This document shows, piece by piece, positions 1-7,402 of a DNA stretch of 64,000 bases. The position numbers and the translations under genes are program-made. The stretch is taken from NCBI GenBank assembly GCA_017468425.1, contig JAFUIO010000029.1, positions 1 to 64,000 of the forward strand, in the 5' to 3' direction. The DNA is from Clostridia bacterium (GTDB lineage: Bacteria > Bacillota > Clostridia > Oscillospirales > Acutalibacteraceae). Within the stretch, counting starts at the first letter, position 1. Each line of letters starts with the position of its first letter. The notes below the pieces were generated by a model, which saw only the letters and a program-made list of their open reading frames with translations, had not been told where the DNA came from and made no database searches.

Positions 1-930
1 AACCTTAAGACAGTAGAATTTAAAGCTGATGTAACTTCAATCGGCGGTTACGCCTTCGATAATTGTTCATCACTTACAGGTGTTGACCTTTCTACAGTAA
101 AAACAATTGGTGAGTGTGCATTCAAAATCTGTAAATCAATTGAAAACTTTACTTTCACAAAAGATCTTGAAACTATCGGTTGGGAAGCTTTCGATGGTTG
201 CATAATGACAGAAATTACAATCCCTGAAAAAGTAACATCAATAGGTAACAGAGCATTTAATAACTGTGCAAATCTCAAAACTGTATATTTCAATGCTAAT
301 AATTGCGGTGTGCTTGGAGCTGCCAACACGACAGCAGTTTTCGCAAACTGTAATAACCTTACAAAATTTGTTTTCGGTGAAAAAGTAACTGCAATCCCCT
401 ATGCTGTTTGCGCTTACGCAACTAACCTTAAGACAGTTGAATTCAACGGCATTGTGAAAAAAATCGGTGACAATGCATTCTTTAACTGCTCAAGCATTGA
501 AACAGTTAACTACGCAGGCACAGAAAAAGATAAAGCAAAAATTGTTTTTGGTAAAAATAATGACTATCTTATCAATGCAACATGGACTTGCAAAGAAGAA
601 GAAAAACCTGTTGAACCTGACACTCCTGCAAAACCTGAAATCCCTGAGCTTATTGACGCAAAATCAATTACAATCAACTATAAAGGCTCTGTTTCAATCG
701 GCAAAGCAGACCTTAAAAACATTGATGTTACATACGAATCATCTGCACCTGAAATTATTTCAGTTGACGAAAACGGTACAATTACAGCAGTCGGCACAGG
801 AACAGCTACAATCACCGCAACTGCTACAGTTGACGGCGAAGTGATTAAAGATGAAGTAACTGTTACATCTGCTTATACTTGGTGGCAGTGGATTGTTGTA
901 ATCATTCTTTTTGGTTGGATTTGGTATTGA
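1..930 (+). CDS. BspA-like leucine-rich repeat surface protein, 5' end missing
   Basis: The frame is open from base 1, so the start lies outside the window. The first ~190 codons are LRR_5 (Treponema/BspA type) repeats with the pattern 'L..V.F...V..IG..AF..C', for example TIGECAFKICKSIENFTF. They are followed by a proline/glutamate linker (EEEKPVEPDTPAKPEIPE) and a Big2-like Ig domain (ISVDENGTITAVGTGTATIT). The protein ends in the aromatic hydrophobic tail WWQWIVVIILFGWIWY, a C-terminus I recognise from clostridial LRR and Ig-domain proteins, probably a membrane or wall anchor. Such proteins are secreted and mediate adhesion or binding; the ligand is unknown. A degenerate second C-terminal segment follows immediately in another frame. 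Confidence 0.85.
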   Translation, partial: NLKTVEFKADVTSIGGYAFDNCSSLTGVDLSTVKTIGECAFKICKSIENFTFTKDLETIGWEAFDGCIMTEITIPEKVTSIGNRAFNNCANLKTVYFNANNCGVLGAANTTAVFANCNNLTKFVFGEKVTAIPYAVCAYATNLKTVEFNGIVKKIGDNAFFNCSSIETVNYAGTEKDKAKIVFGKNNDYLINATWTCKEEEKPVEPDTPAKPEIPELIDAKSITINYKGSVSIGKADLKNIDVTYESSAPEIISVDENGTITAVGTGTATITATATVDGEVIKDEVTVTSAYTWWQWIVVIILFGWIWY

Positions 931-940
931 TGAAATCTAA

Positions 941-1276
941 AACGCTGAAGTAAAATTCGGTGAAACACTTACTCTCACTGCAAACCTTGGTGAAGCAGGT
1001 CTTCCTGAAGGATGCAAGGTTGAATGGACAGTTGACGGCACAGGTGCTGAAATTACGGTCAGCGAAGATACACTCTCCTGTACAGTCAAGTGTGTTGATT
1101 CAGGTGAAGTTACTGTTACTGCAACGGTAGTTGACACAGAAGATAACACAGTTACTGACGAATATGGCAACGATGCAGTCGCTTCGCAGACTCTTACAAT
1201 GAACGCAAGCTTCTTTGTACGAGTTGAGGCATTCTTCAAGTATCTCTGGAATCTTATTGTTAGTCTTTTTAAATAA
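941..1276 (+). pseudogene. Orphan C-terminal Ig-like fragment after the LRR gene
   Basis: Starting 10 bases after the LRR stop, the +1-shifted frame reads NAEVKFGETLTLTANLGEAG and then a full Ig/Big-like domain. It ends in FFVRVEAFFKYLWNLIVSLF and a TAA at 1274-1276. It has no start codon or Shine-Dalgarno site, and an in-frame TAA at 938-940 blocks reading from upstream. The domain and aromatic tail look like the true C-terminus of a related surface protein. I infer a remnant left by a frameshift plus nonsense change, or by recombination that replaced the C-terminal cassette. Confidence 0.6.
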
Positions 1277-1308
1277 TTACCCCCATAGCTGATGTGAAAT
1301 ATCAGCAA

Positions 1309-1349
1309 AACACGGCACTCCGTAAAAACGAAGTGCCGTGTTGTCTTTT
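1309..1349 (+). terminator. Rho-independent terminator of the LRR locus
   Basis: An 11-bp perfect stem (AACACGGCACT at 1309-1319 with AGTGCCGTGTT at 1332-1342) carries a further CGT/ACG inner stem around AAAA. It is followed by a T-rich run. Confidence 0.85.
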
Positions 1350-1402
1350 ACTGATATAACAAACGGTTTTTAACAAAGTTTATAATAACATTTATGAACA
1401 CA

Positions 1403-2707
1403 TTACTTTGCAATTGGTCTGATAAGGTTTCTGAAAAAGATGTATATAACTATAAATGCGTTTTTAATTGGCTTGAAGATGTAAACTCTATCATTCCCTG
1501 TTCCTGCTCCGGCCAATGTAACATCTTCCGGGCTATAATCTGATGAAAACTGCGATAACCATGAGATCATTCCGTCAGGATAAACAAGTTCAACAGTTTT
1601 GCCGTTGCCGTTAACGGTAGTCATATAGGGATAATCTCCGTTTGTACTTGAAAACATATCTGCGGTTACGGCTTCCCAGGAATAATGAGCAGTTGGTGTA
1701 GCTGAACCATCGGGATATCTGACTTTTGCAAGAGTTGATAATCTGCAATGTTCCGGAACAGAAGTTGTTTCAACAATTGCTCTCCAGTTTCTGAGAGTTT
1801 TCAGATTATAACTGACAAGTGCATCTTTCTTTCCTGATGTTAACCATACAGGAACGTCTGAAAAGTTTTCAGCATCATCAGCATCTATTTTTATATGGGC
1901 ACATATCGGGAAAATTGCTGCAAACATTTCGGGATAAGCCATTGCCATTTTGAACGTCATCTTTCCACCGAGAGAAAACCCTCCGATGTAGATTTTTGTT
2001 GTATCCACAGTTTCAATGTTTTTCAGAATGAAATCATCAATAGCCAGCTTTAACGGCAATATCATATCATCATCCCATGAAACACCTTTATCCTCAGGTG
2101 CTCTGACAGCCATTATGTACGCTCCGCCTGCCTCGCCGAAACGAGCCTGAAATTCATCCGAAGACCAATTACTGATAGCGGTTGACTTAATCTGATAACC
2201 GTCATACTGTCCGTGAGAATGGCCATGCACCCACACTACAAGAGGATATTTTGTTGTCTGTTCTTCTTCGGGTGTTTCAGTTTCAGTCTCAGTTTCAGTT
2301 TCAGTCTCAGTCTCGGTCTCAGTTTCAGTTTCAGTCTCAGTCTCGGTCTCAGTTTCAGTTTCGGTTTCAGTCTCGGTCTCAGTTTCGTTTTCAGTTTCCT
2401 GAATATCTTCGTTGTCGTTTTTCTCCGTTGTTTCTTCTTCAGAAAAGTCCTGTTCGGGGTCCTCTGTTTGAGTAACATCTTCCTCGGGGGAATTATCCGG
2501 AGATGTGGTTTCTTCTTCCTGTATTTCTTTAACAGGAGAATAATAGCGATAGTCTATTGCGTAGCCATTAGCCTTGGGGCCTTCACCATATTCAAACTGC
2601 CTGACAAGTGCATTTTTCCCTTCTTCAAGTGAGACCGTTTTTGTTTCGTAAGCAAATACTGATATAATAATTGCCATCGACAATATGATTGATATAAATT
2701 TTTTCAT
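1403..2707 (-). CDS. Secreted alpha/beta-hydrolase (esterase) with Glu-Thr repeat linker
   Basis: 434 aa. The N-terminus (MKKFISIILSMAIIISVFAY) is a signal peptide. An acidic region leads into an (Glu-Thr)n tract at about residues 106-146. The remainder is an alpha/beta-hydrolase of the feruloyl-esterase/PHB-depolymerase/prolyl-oligopeptidase-like type: VVWVHGHSHG forms the oxyanion loop region, GGFSLGG near residue 240 is the nucleophile elbow (Ser), VPVWLTSGKKDALVSYN supplies a likely catalytic Asp, and a His in AHYSWEAV could complete the triad. A secreted carbohydrate or phenolic ester esterase is the best guess; the substrate is unproved. It lies 87 bp downstream of the dehydrogenase gene on the same strand. 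The Shine-Dalgarno site is weak (ACGAGG). The acidic Thr/Glu tract probably spans the cell wall. Confidence 0.8.
   Translation of the reverse strand: MKKFISIILSMAIIISVFAYETKTVSLEEGKNALVRQFEYGEGPKANGYAIDYRYYSPVKEIQEEETTSPDNSPEEDVTQTEDPEQDFSEEETTEKNDNEDIQETENETETETETETETETETETETETETETETETETETETETPEEEQTTKYPLVVWVHGHSHGQYDGYQIKSTAISNWSSDEFQARFGEAGGAYIMAVRAPEDKGVSWDDDMILPLKLAIDDFILKNIETVDTTKIYIGGFSLGGKMTFKMAMAYPEMFAAIFPICAHIKIDADDAENFSDVPVWLTSGKKDALVSYNLKTLRNWRAIVETTSVPEHCRLSTLAKVRYPDGSATPTAHYSWEAVTADMFSSTNGDYPYMTTVNGNGKTVELVYPDGMISWLSQFSSDYSPEDVTLAGAGTGNDRVYIFKPIKNAFIVIYIFFRNLIRPIAK
2275..2397 (-). repeat. Hexanucleotide-type (Glu-Thr)n coding repeat
   Basis: About 120 bp of near-perfect GAAACT/GAGACT-type 6-bp units lie inside the esterase gene and encode alternating Glu and Thr. 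Because the unit is a multiple of three, slippage would change linker length and not the reading frame. Confidence 0.85.
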
Positions 2708-2794
2708 AAAAAACCTCGTTCTTTTTCACAATAACAGATTTTTAAGTATTGTTGTTTTTGCTACAGTAAATCTATTGCTGCTTGCATCAGCGAC

Positions 2795-3790
2795 TTATGC
2801 CATTCTTTCAAGCATTTCGGGAGTGACTTCATATTTCAGCGGCTCTCCCCGATTGAACCGCTCCATTTCTTCCATCATATAATAAGCCATTCTCTGCGGT
2901 TCTTTGCCTGTGCTTCCCGCGATATGGGGAGTGAGAAAAGCATTATGGCACCAGAAAAGCGGACAGATATACGGAAAAGTTTCATTTTTGATAACATCGC
3001 CCACAAAAGTTCTTGAGGGATGACACCAGAGCGACCGTGCAAGAGCATATTCATTAACCTGTGCTCCCCTGCCTGTATTGATGAAGGTTGAATGCTTCTT
3101 CATTCTCTTAAAAAGTTTACTGTCAAATATATTTTCAAGCTCAGGCTTATTTGCAAGATGATTGCTTATGATATCGCACTCGCTGAAAAGAGTTTCCATA
3201 TCAACAAGCGTAACACCAAGCTCCTTTGCTGTTTCTTCGAGAACAAAGGGATCGCAGGCATAAACATCCACATCAAGAGCTTTGAGCTTTTCCGCAACCA
3301 TTTTTCCGATTGCACCAAGCCCCACAAGTCCTACTTTACATTCAAAATTACCCGTTGCGGAATTTGCATGTGAGAGTGCACGCAAAGGCAGAAGCCGATA
3401 ACTTTTGGCAGACTGAAAAAAGCCCTTTGCCGCAAGTGAAATCTGCGCAAAAGTGTATTCTGCAACAGGCACTGCATTCGCTGCAAACGCACTGAAAACC
3501 TTCACACCGCTTTCAAGAAAAGGTCTTGCAAAATACTGAACTGTACCTGCTGAATAAAAAACAGCTTTTAGCTTCGGCATATATTTTGCAATTTCTTCCT
3601 TTGTGAACTGAGGCATCCCCCAGGTTGAAAAGGCAATTTCACAATCTGCGAGAAAAGCTGCGTTTTCTTCAAGATTCTTTTGATTTATTTTCTGTGACAA
3701 TTCGCCGTATCCGCCAAGTTTTTTCAGAACTTCAGGTGTGTAAACCTTTGAAAACTGAATCTGATTTGTGCCGAAAAGTGCTATTTTCAT
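2795..3790 (-). CDS. D-2-hydroxyacid dehydrogenase family protein
   Basis: 331 aa, a usual length for the D-isomer-specific 2-hydroxyacid dehydrogenase family. The Rossmann motif VGLVGLGAIG lies near residue 152. It is followed by YACDPF, where the acidic residue after the second strand suggests NAD preference. The catalytic-domain signatures NTGRGAQVNE and LTPHIAGST (catalytic His) are present. The substrate cannot be read from sequence; phosphoglycerate dehydrogenase-like annotation is the usual default but is not specific here. It is the first gene of a possible two-gene unit with the esterase downstream. The ATG start is preceded by GAGGGAGTG. Confidence 0.85.
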   Translation of the reverse strand: MKIALFGTNQIQFSKVYTPEVLKKLGGYGELSQKINQKNLEENAAFLADCEIAFSTWGMPQFTKEEIAKYMPKLKAVFYSAGTVQYFARPFLESGVKVFSAFAANAVPVAEYTFAQISLAAKGFFQSAKSYRLLPLRALSHANSATGNFECKVGLVGLGAIGKMVAEKLKALDVDVYACDPFVLEETAKELGVTLVDMETLFSECDIISNHLANKPELENIFDSKLFKRMKKHSTFINTGRGAQVNEYALARSLWCHPSRTFVGDVIKNETFPYICPLFWCHNAFLTPHIAGSTGKEPQRMAYYMMEEMERFNRGEPLKYEVTPEMLERMA

Positions 3791-3892
3791 TTATTTTACA
3801 CTCCCTCGTGAGTTTTTCAGGTGTTATGTTATTGAACCCAACTGAATAAAAAGCATATTCAGCAAAATATTGCCATAAACTTCCTTCACTAA

Positions 3893-3921
3893 AGTATAGC
3901 ACACCTATATATAAAAAACAA
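3893..3921 (-). promoter_or_regulatory. Candidate sigma-A promoter for the 2-hydroxyacid dehydrogenase
   Basis: TTGTTT (3921-3916) and TATACT (3898-3893) are separated by 17 bp, about 100 bp upstream of the start codon. Confidence 0.4.
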
Positions 3922-3965
3922 CATCATATTATAATCACTCAAAACCAGCAAATGTAACACCATAA

Positions 3966-4001
3966 TAAAAAGGAGTAGCCGAATACACAGCCACTCCTTG
4001 T
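3966..4001 (-). terminator. Terminator after the DUF6935-like gene
   Basis: On the minus strand a stem AAGGAGT...ACTCCTT is followed by TTTTATT. It lies about 15 bp past the stop of the gene at 4015-4623. Confidence 0.7.
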
Positions 4002-4014
4002 AAAATATAAGCTT

Positions 4015-4623
4015 TTATGCCCAGGGGTTTGCACTTTCAGGCTGACGGATATCAGAAAGGATAAACTGATCCCAGAGATACCATTTGCCGTCTTTTGCCT
4101 TTCGAAACTGAACACTTCGCGGACTGTCAGCTCCGCCCGATTTCATATAAAGAGTTGCATAACCCTCGTTCTGATATGAATACGGGCTTTCGCTTACAAT
4201 TATTCTGTAAGGCTCTGTGGGGGTATAATCATTATCAGGTGTTGAGCCTTCAAAATACGAACGTGGTACATAATCCTTATCGCGGAATCTGTCTGCAATA
4301 AAGGATTTTTCCATATTACTCAACGGTCTCGGACCCCTGAGAAAATCAAGCATCTGCAAAGAAAGTTCTTTGTTCTGCGGATAATAACAAAAAGCAAGAA
4401 CTGTCATTGCTGCAGTTTCAAATGGAGTTGACATTGATGCCTGAGGTAATGTTTTAAACTCATCAAAAGATTGAGGCAAAGAAGAAAATACAATTTCTTC
4501 TTTCTTATTACCTGCATTACTGATATCAGAAGAAACTTTGTTTATGCCCTGTGTTACTGCAGAGTTTACAGTCTTTTTCACTGCATTTTCTGCTTTGCTT
4601 TTAAACATATCAAAAAGTGCCAT
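4015..4623 (-). CDS. Conserved protein resembling DUF6935
   Basis: 202 aa, cytoplasmic, no membrane segment. The sequence after an amphipathic lysine-rich N-terminus (about residues 1-40) matches, from memory, the family named DUF6935. Its hallmarks are PFETAAMTVLAFCYYP, LRGPRPLS, YVPRSYFEGSTPDNDYTP and KDGKWYLWDQF near the end. No function is established for the family. I chose the ATG at 4623 because GAGGTG lies 6-11 bases before it; a GTG at 4632 is in frame but would sit on that ribosome site. It ends a minus-strand run with the small membrane protein and the DUF4428 protein upstream, suggesting a shared, unknown role. Confidence 0.7.
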   Translation of the reverse strand: MALFDMFKSKAENAVKKTVNSAVTQGINKVSSDISNAGNKKEEIVFSSLPQSFDEFKTLPQASMSTPFETAAMTVLAFCYYPQNKELSLQMLDFLRGPRPLSNMEKSFIADRFRDKDYVPRSYFEGSTPDNDYTPTEPYRIIVSESPYSYQNEGYATLYMKSGGADSPRSVQFRKAKDGKWYLWDQFILSDIRQPESANPWA

Positions 4624-4710
4624 TTTATTCACCTCGTCATAATATTACGTCTGACTATTATGTATGCCAGGATGAGCTTAACTGTTTTTAAAACACTATA
4701 AGGTCTGATT

Positions 4711-4905
4711 TTATTGGTTTTCCGAGTTACCTGCAGAATCGGATTGTTCAATTATATCCGAAGGCTCATACACCATACCGTTTTTATCAGGCACGTAGAA
4801 TTTTGTTTTGTAATACCATATACCTGCTACAACGGCAACAAGTAAAACAACTGCAATAATCGCAATTATTATCGCTTTAATTTTAACATTCATTATGACA
4901 ATCAT
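4711..4905 (-). CDS. Small single-pass membrane protein
   Basis: 64 aa. Residues about 7-31 (VKIKAIIIAIIAVVLLVAVV) form one transmembrane helix, followed by a short hydrophilic acidic tail (YEPSDIIEQSDSAGNSENQ) predicted outside. There is no recognised domain. The start codon lies 13 bp after the stop of the DUF4428 zinc-ribbon gene, with AAGG 11 bases ahead of the ATG, so it is probably cotranscribed and coupled. A second ATG at 4893 lacks a ribosome site. Function unknown. Confidence 0.65.
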   Translation of the reverse strand: MIVIMNVKIKAIIIAIIAVVLLVAVVAGIWYYKTKFYVPDKNGMVYEPSDIIEQSDSAGNSENQ

Positions 4906-4918
4906 TTACAAACAAGCC

Positions 4919-5881
4919 TTACATTTTTGCACCGCATGATGTGCAGAAAGCTCCGCCTGCATGTGGTGCGCCACAGTAAGGACATACTGCTGCCTGAGCC
5001 TGAGGCTGTACAGGCTGTTGAGCATAAGCGTTGGTTTGTGCATAGCCACCCTGCTGCTGTGCGTAAGGATTAGGCTGCGCATAGCCACCCTGCTGCTGAG
5101 CGTAAGGGTTGGGCTGTGCGTAAGGGTTGGGCTGTGCGTAACCGCCCTGCTGTGCATAAGGGTTAGGTTGCACATATCCGCCTTGCTGCTGAGCATAGGG
5201 GTTGGGCTGTGCATAACCGCCCGTAGGAGCATAACCCTGATTCATAGGCATACCGTTATTCATTGCCATATCAGGCATTGTGCCTTTACCCGGAGCGAGA
5301 GTATTGATAATTTCCATAGCCATCTGCTGATATCTGTTGTATTCCATTGTGCCCATTCCTTCAACACGGAAGTTATTGAGCTGAACCTCGAAATCATCAA
5401 AATAAGGGTTATCTACATTAAATTCAAGAGTAAAATCATAGTAGTATTTATATCTCGGGGGATTATAACTTACATCCTCGCCGTCTCTGCCCTGTGCAAA
5501 GATTTCTTCTCTGTCCTCATCAATATTGAGATTACAGCTAAGGATTGACGAAAGAGCCATAACATCAGGATTTTCATCGTCCCAGTTATTGGGAGCATAA
5601 GAAGAAACAACGAAATTACCGTTGGCTGCATCAACATAAATTTTATCATCGTCACCAAATGTCATAGTGGGTCTGAAAGCTGCGAGAACACGCTTATTCT
5701 GCTCTCTGTAAGCAAGCTGCTGTTTTATTTCTTCAATGGATGAACTTCTTCTGTCGCTGAAGAAAGGTGAAAGCTTCTTTGCACAATCTTTACACATATT
5801 GCCGTCTTCAAGCTTTCTGTTACCGAGAAGTCCTATTTTTTCGCCGCAGATGTCACAAAATTTCTTGTCAAAAAGTCCCAT
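4919..5881 (-). CDS. DUF4428-type zinc-ribbon protein with GGYAQPNPYAQQ repeats
   Basis: 320 aa, soluble. Residues 1-45 form an N-terminal zinc ribbon (CDICGEK...CKDCAKKL, DUF4428 type). A middle domain (about 75-185) is rich in Asp/Tyr/Phe. Residues 205-290 are a low-complexity, prion-like tract of six to seven GGYAQPNPYAQQ units. The last 28 residues are a second zinc ribbon (CPYCGAPHAGGAFCTSCG). Proteins of this kind occur in clostridia without known function; the repeat could drive self-association. It sits upstream of the small membrane protein gene. Confidence 0.8.
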   Translation of the reverse strand: MGLFDKKFCDICGEKIGLLGNRKLEDGNMCKDCAKKLSPFFSDRRSSSIEEIKQQLAYREQNKRVLAAFRPTMTFGDDDKIYVDAANGNFVVSSYAPNNWDDENPDVMALSSILSCNLNIDEDREEIFAQGRDGEDVSYNPPRYKYYYDFTLEFNVDNPYFDDFEVQLNNFRVEGMGTMEYNRYQQMAMEIINTLAPGKGTMPDMAMNNGMPMNQGYAPTGGYAQPNPYAQQQGGYVQPNPYAQQGGYAQPNPYAQPNPYAQQQGGYAQPNPYAQQQGGYAQTNAYAQQPVQPQAQAAVCPYCGAPHAGGAFCTSCGAKM

Positions 5882-5913
5882 AATAAAATCTCCTTTTAAA
5901 TATTATATTATTT

Positions 5914-6852
5914 TCACCCTACAGATGTTGTGGCATAAATTGTATAATCCACACCATCACCGGGATATTCATATTCCTTTGTATAACCTTCGTCAAGATA
6001 AGCACTGAACACAGTGTCGTATAAATTATTATCCGCAATTACTTCCCAATTGTACGGAACTTCATATCTTTTCGTATGTTTTACAGTTTTACCGTCTTTG
6101 TCAGTTTCGGAAACAACGGTTACTTTCTTCATTTTGCCGTCCCAATCGTCAAGTATGTTCATTAATTCAACCGGTTCATTGTAAACATATTCTTTTTCAA
6201 CAACGATGTCATCATTCACGTGAACAACCTTCATAATATTAAGGTTGTTCTTATCAACATAACAAACGCGCTGAACATACAGTTCATCATCAGGGTTATC
6301 GTTGAGATTTTCATAGATGTAAAACTCATCCGTTTCTTCTTTCAGGCTCAGATTATCATTAATCAGCGGATATGCGATAATATCGTTATACCACAGTGTG
6401 TTTTCATTTTCTGATTCTTCTCCGAATAAGTCAACAAAAGCGCGGACGCAAAATCTTTCTTTGTTCACGGACAAAATGCTTTCTCCCTTGTATTCACCTG
6501 TAACGAAGTTTATATCTTCGCCTTCTTCATAATAGTTATGTAAAGTCTGGTCAACTGCTCTGACAATTTCCGAATTGAATGAAAAATATGCCTCAGTTGT
6601 TGTTTCGTAATCAGATTCAGTTTTAAAATAAACGCATTTGTTTCTCTTGAGAAGATTCTCAAGAAGATTTGCCTCAGCAACTTCCTTTACTGTTGGGATT
6701 CTTTTTTCTTTTTCGGTAACAGAAACATTTTCTTTTGCCGTTGTTGCAGACGAAGATGTTTCACCGTTATTTTCTGTTTTATTGCAGGAGAAGAATAACA
6801 GAAAAACAAACAGAAGCACCAGAAGCGAAGCGAGTTTTTTAAACATTTTCAT
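5914..6852 (-). CDS. Uncharacterised lipoprotein
   Basis: 312 aa. MKMFKKLASLLVLLFVFLLF followed by FSCNKT is a lipoprotein signal peptide with a lipobox Cys near residue 23, so the protein should be anchored on the outer face of the membrane. A Ser/Thr/Glu linker follows, then a beta-rich domain with no motif I recognise; it resembles LolA/LppX-like fold proteins only in general pattern. The ATG at 6852 is chosen because AGGAGAGG lies 6 bases upstream and the signal peptide starts there; longer in-frame starts have no such site. It overlaps the upstream membrane gene by 14 bp, so the two are coupled. Confidence 0.75.
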   Translation of the reverse strand: MKMFKKLASLLVLLFVFLLFFSCNKTENNGETSSSATTAKENVSVTEKEKRIPTVKEVAEANLLENLLKRNKCVYFKTESDYETTTEAYFSFNSEIVRAVDQTLHNYYEEGEDINFVTGEYKGESILSVNKERFCVRAFVDLFGEESENENTLWYNDIIAYPLINDNLSLKEETDEFYIYENLNDNPDDELYVQRVCYVDKNNLNIMKVVHVNDDIVVEKEYVYNEPVELMNILDDWDGKMKKVTVVSETDKDGKTVKHTKRYEVPYNWEVIADNNLYDTVFSAYLDEGYTKEYEYPGDGVDYTIYATTSVG

Positions 6853-7117
6853 TCTTATCCTCTCCTTTTTTGTATGTTGAGGAATAGGGATTTTTGTTTT
6901 CTTTGGGCGGGTCAGGAATATTTCCGTTTCTGACAAGCCACGAAAATACAATTGTTTTGATTGCCACACCTATAACCCACCAAACCAATGCGCCCACAAA
7001 CCAGAAAATTGATATATCAAAAATAAAATAGGTGGCAAGCAGAATCCACGCAGGTATTGTCCATTCAAGGTTAAATATCAGGTTTATTCCGAGTGACACC
7101 CAAAAACCTCTTTTCAT
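6839..7117 (-). CDS. Small membrane protein
   Basis: 92 aa from the ATG at 7117 (GGTGG six bases ahead); longer readings use TTG. Two hydrophobic segments, about residues 8-35 (INLIFNLEWTIPAWILLATY) and 35-63 (DISIFWFVGALVWWVIGVAI), are followed by a charged, proline-containing cytoplasmic or surface tail. No family recognised. Its 3' end overlaps the lipoprotein start, implying cotranslation with it and a possible joint membrane function. Confidence 0.6.
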   Translation of the reverse strand: MKRGFWVSLGINLIFNLEWTIPAWILLATYFIFDISIFWFVGALVWWVIGVAIKTIVFSWLVRNGNIPDPPKENKNPYSSTYKKGEDKNENV

Positions 7118-7205
7118 CTGCGACCACCGTACCTCTCTCAACAAGACGAGTAAACACTGTATATATTAGTATCTACTATATTTATTTTACTGTTATGCGA
7201 AAGTT

Positions 7206-7233
7206 AAAAAAAGTAGCCTTACAGGCTACTTTT
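7206..7233. other. Short perfect hairpin in the promoter region of the LuxR gene
   Basis: AAAGTAGCCT (7210-7219) and AGGCTACTTT (7223-7232) pair perfectly around a 3-base loop. The right half, GGCTACTTTT, recurs at 7254-7263, and GGCTAC again at 7266. It sits between divergent genes. On the minus strand it is followed by TTTTTAAC and could terminate antisense reads. The role is unclear. Confidence 0.4.
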
Positions 7234-7339
7234 GAAAAAACAAGGCTGATAAGGGCTACTTTTAGGGCTACCATGTCAAAAAATTTCTTTATATATTGTT
7301 ACTGTTGCACAAAAGAAAGGCAACGCAAATCTTCTCTGT

Positions 7340-7368
7340 TTGACAAGAAAACTGACATATGATATATT
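7340..7368 (+). promoter_or_regulatory. Sigma-A promoter of the membrane LuxR regulator
   Basis: TTGACA (7340-7345), 17 bp, TATATT (7363-7368), placed 35 bp before the ATG. Confidence 0.65.
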
Positions 7369-7402
7369 TATATTGTTAATAATTTGTGAAAGGAGTAGTG
7401 AC

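Noticed and set aside
930..1276. Stop-codon readthrough or programmed frameshift joining the LRR protein to the downstream Ig domain
   Set aside because: It would need a frame change and also passage through an additional TAA; there is no slippery sequence or structure, and the first protein already has a complete tail.
2213..2632. Plus-strand frame rich in Phe/Ser opposite the esterase
   Set aside because: An artefact of the Glu-Thr repeat read backwards.
4961..5548. 195-codon plus-strand frame opposite the DUF4428 gene
   Set aside because: It mirrors the GGYAQPNPYAQQ repeat in another frame; no start signal and no recognisable domain.
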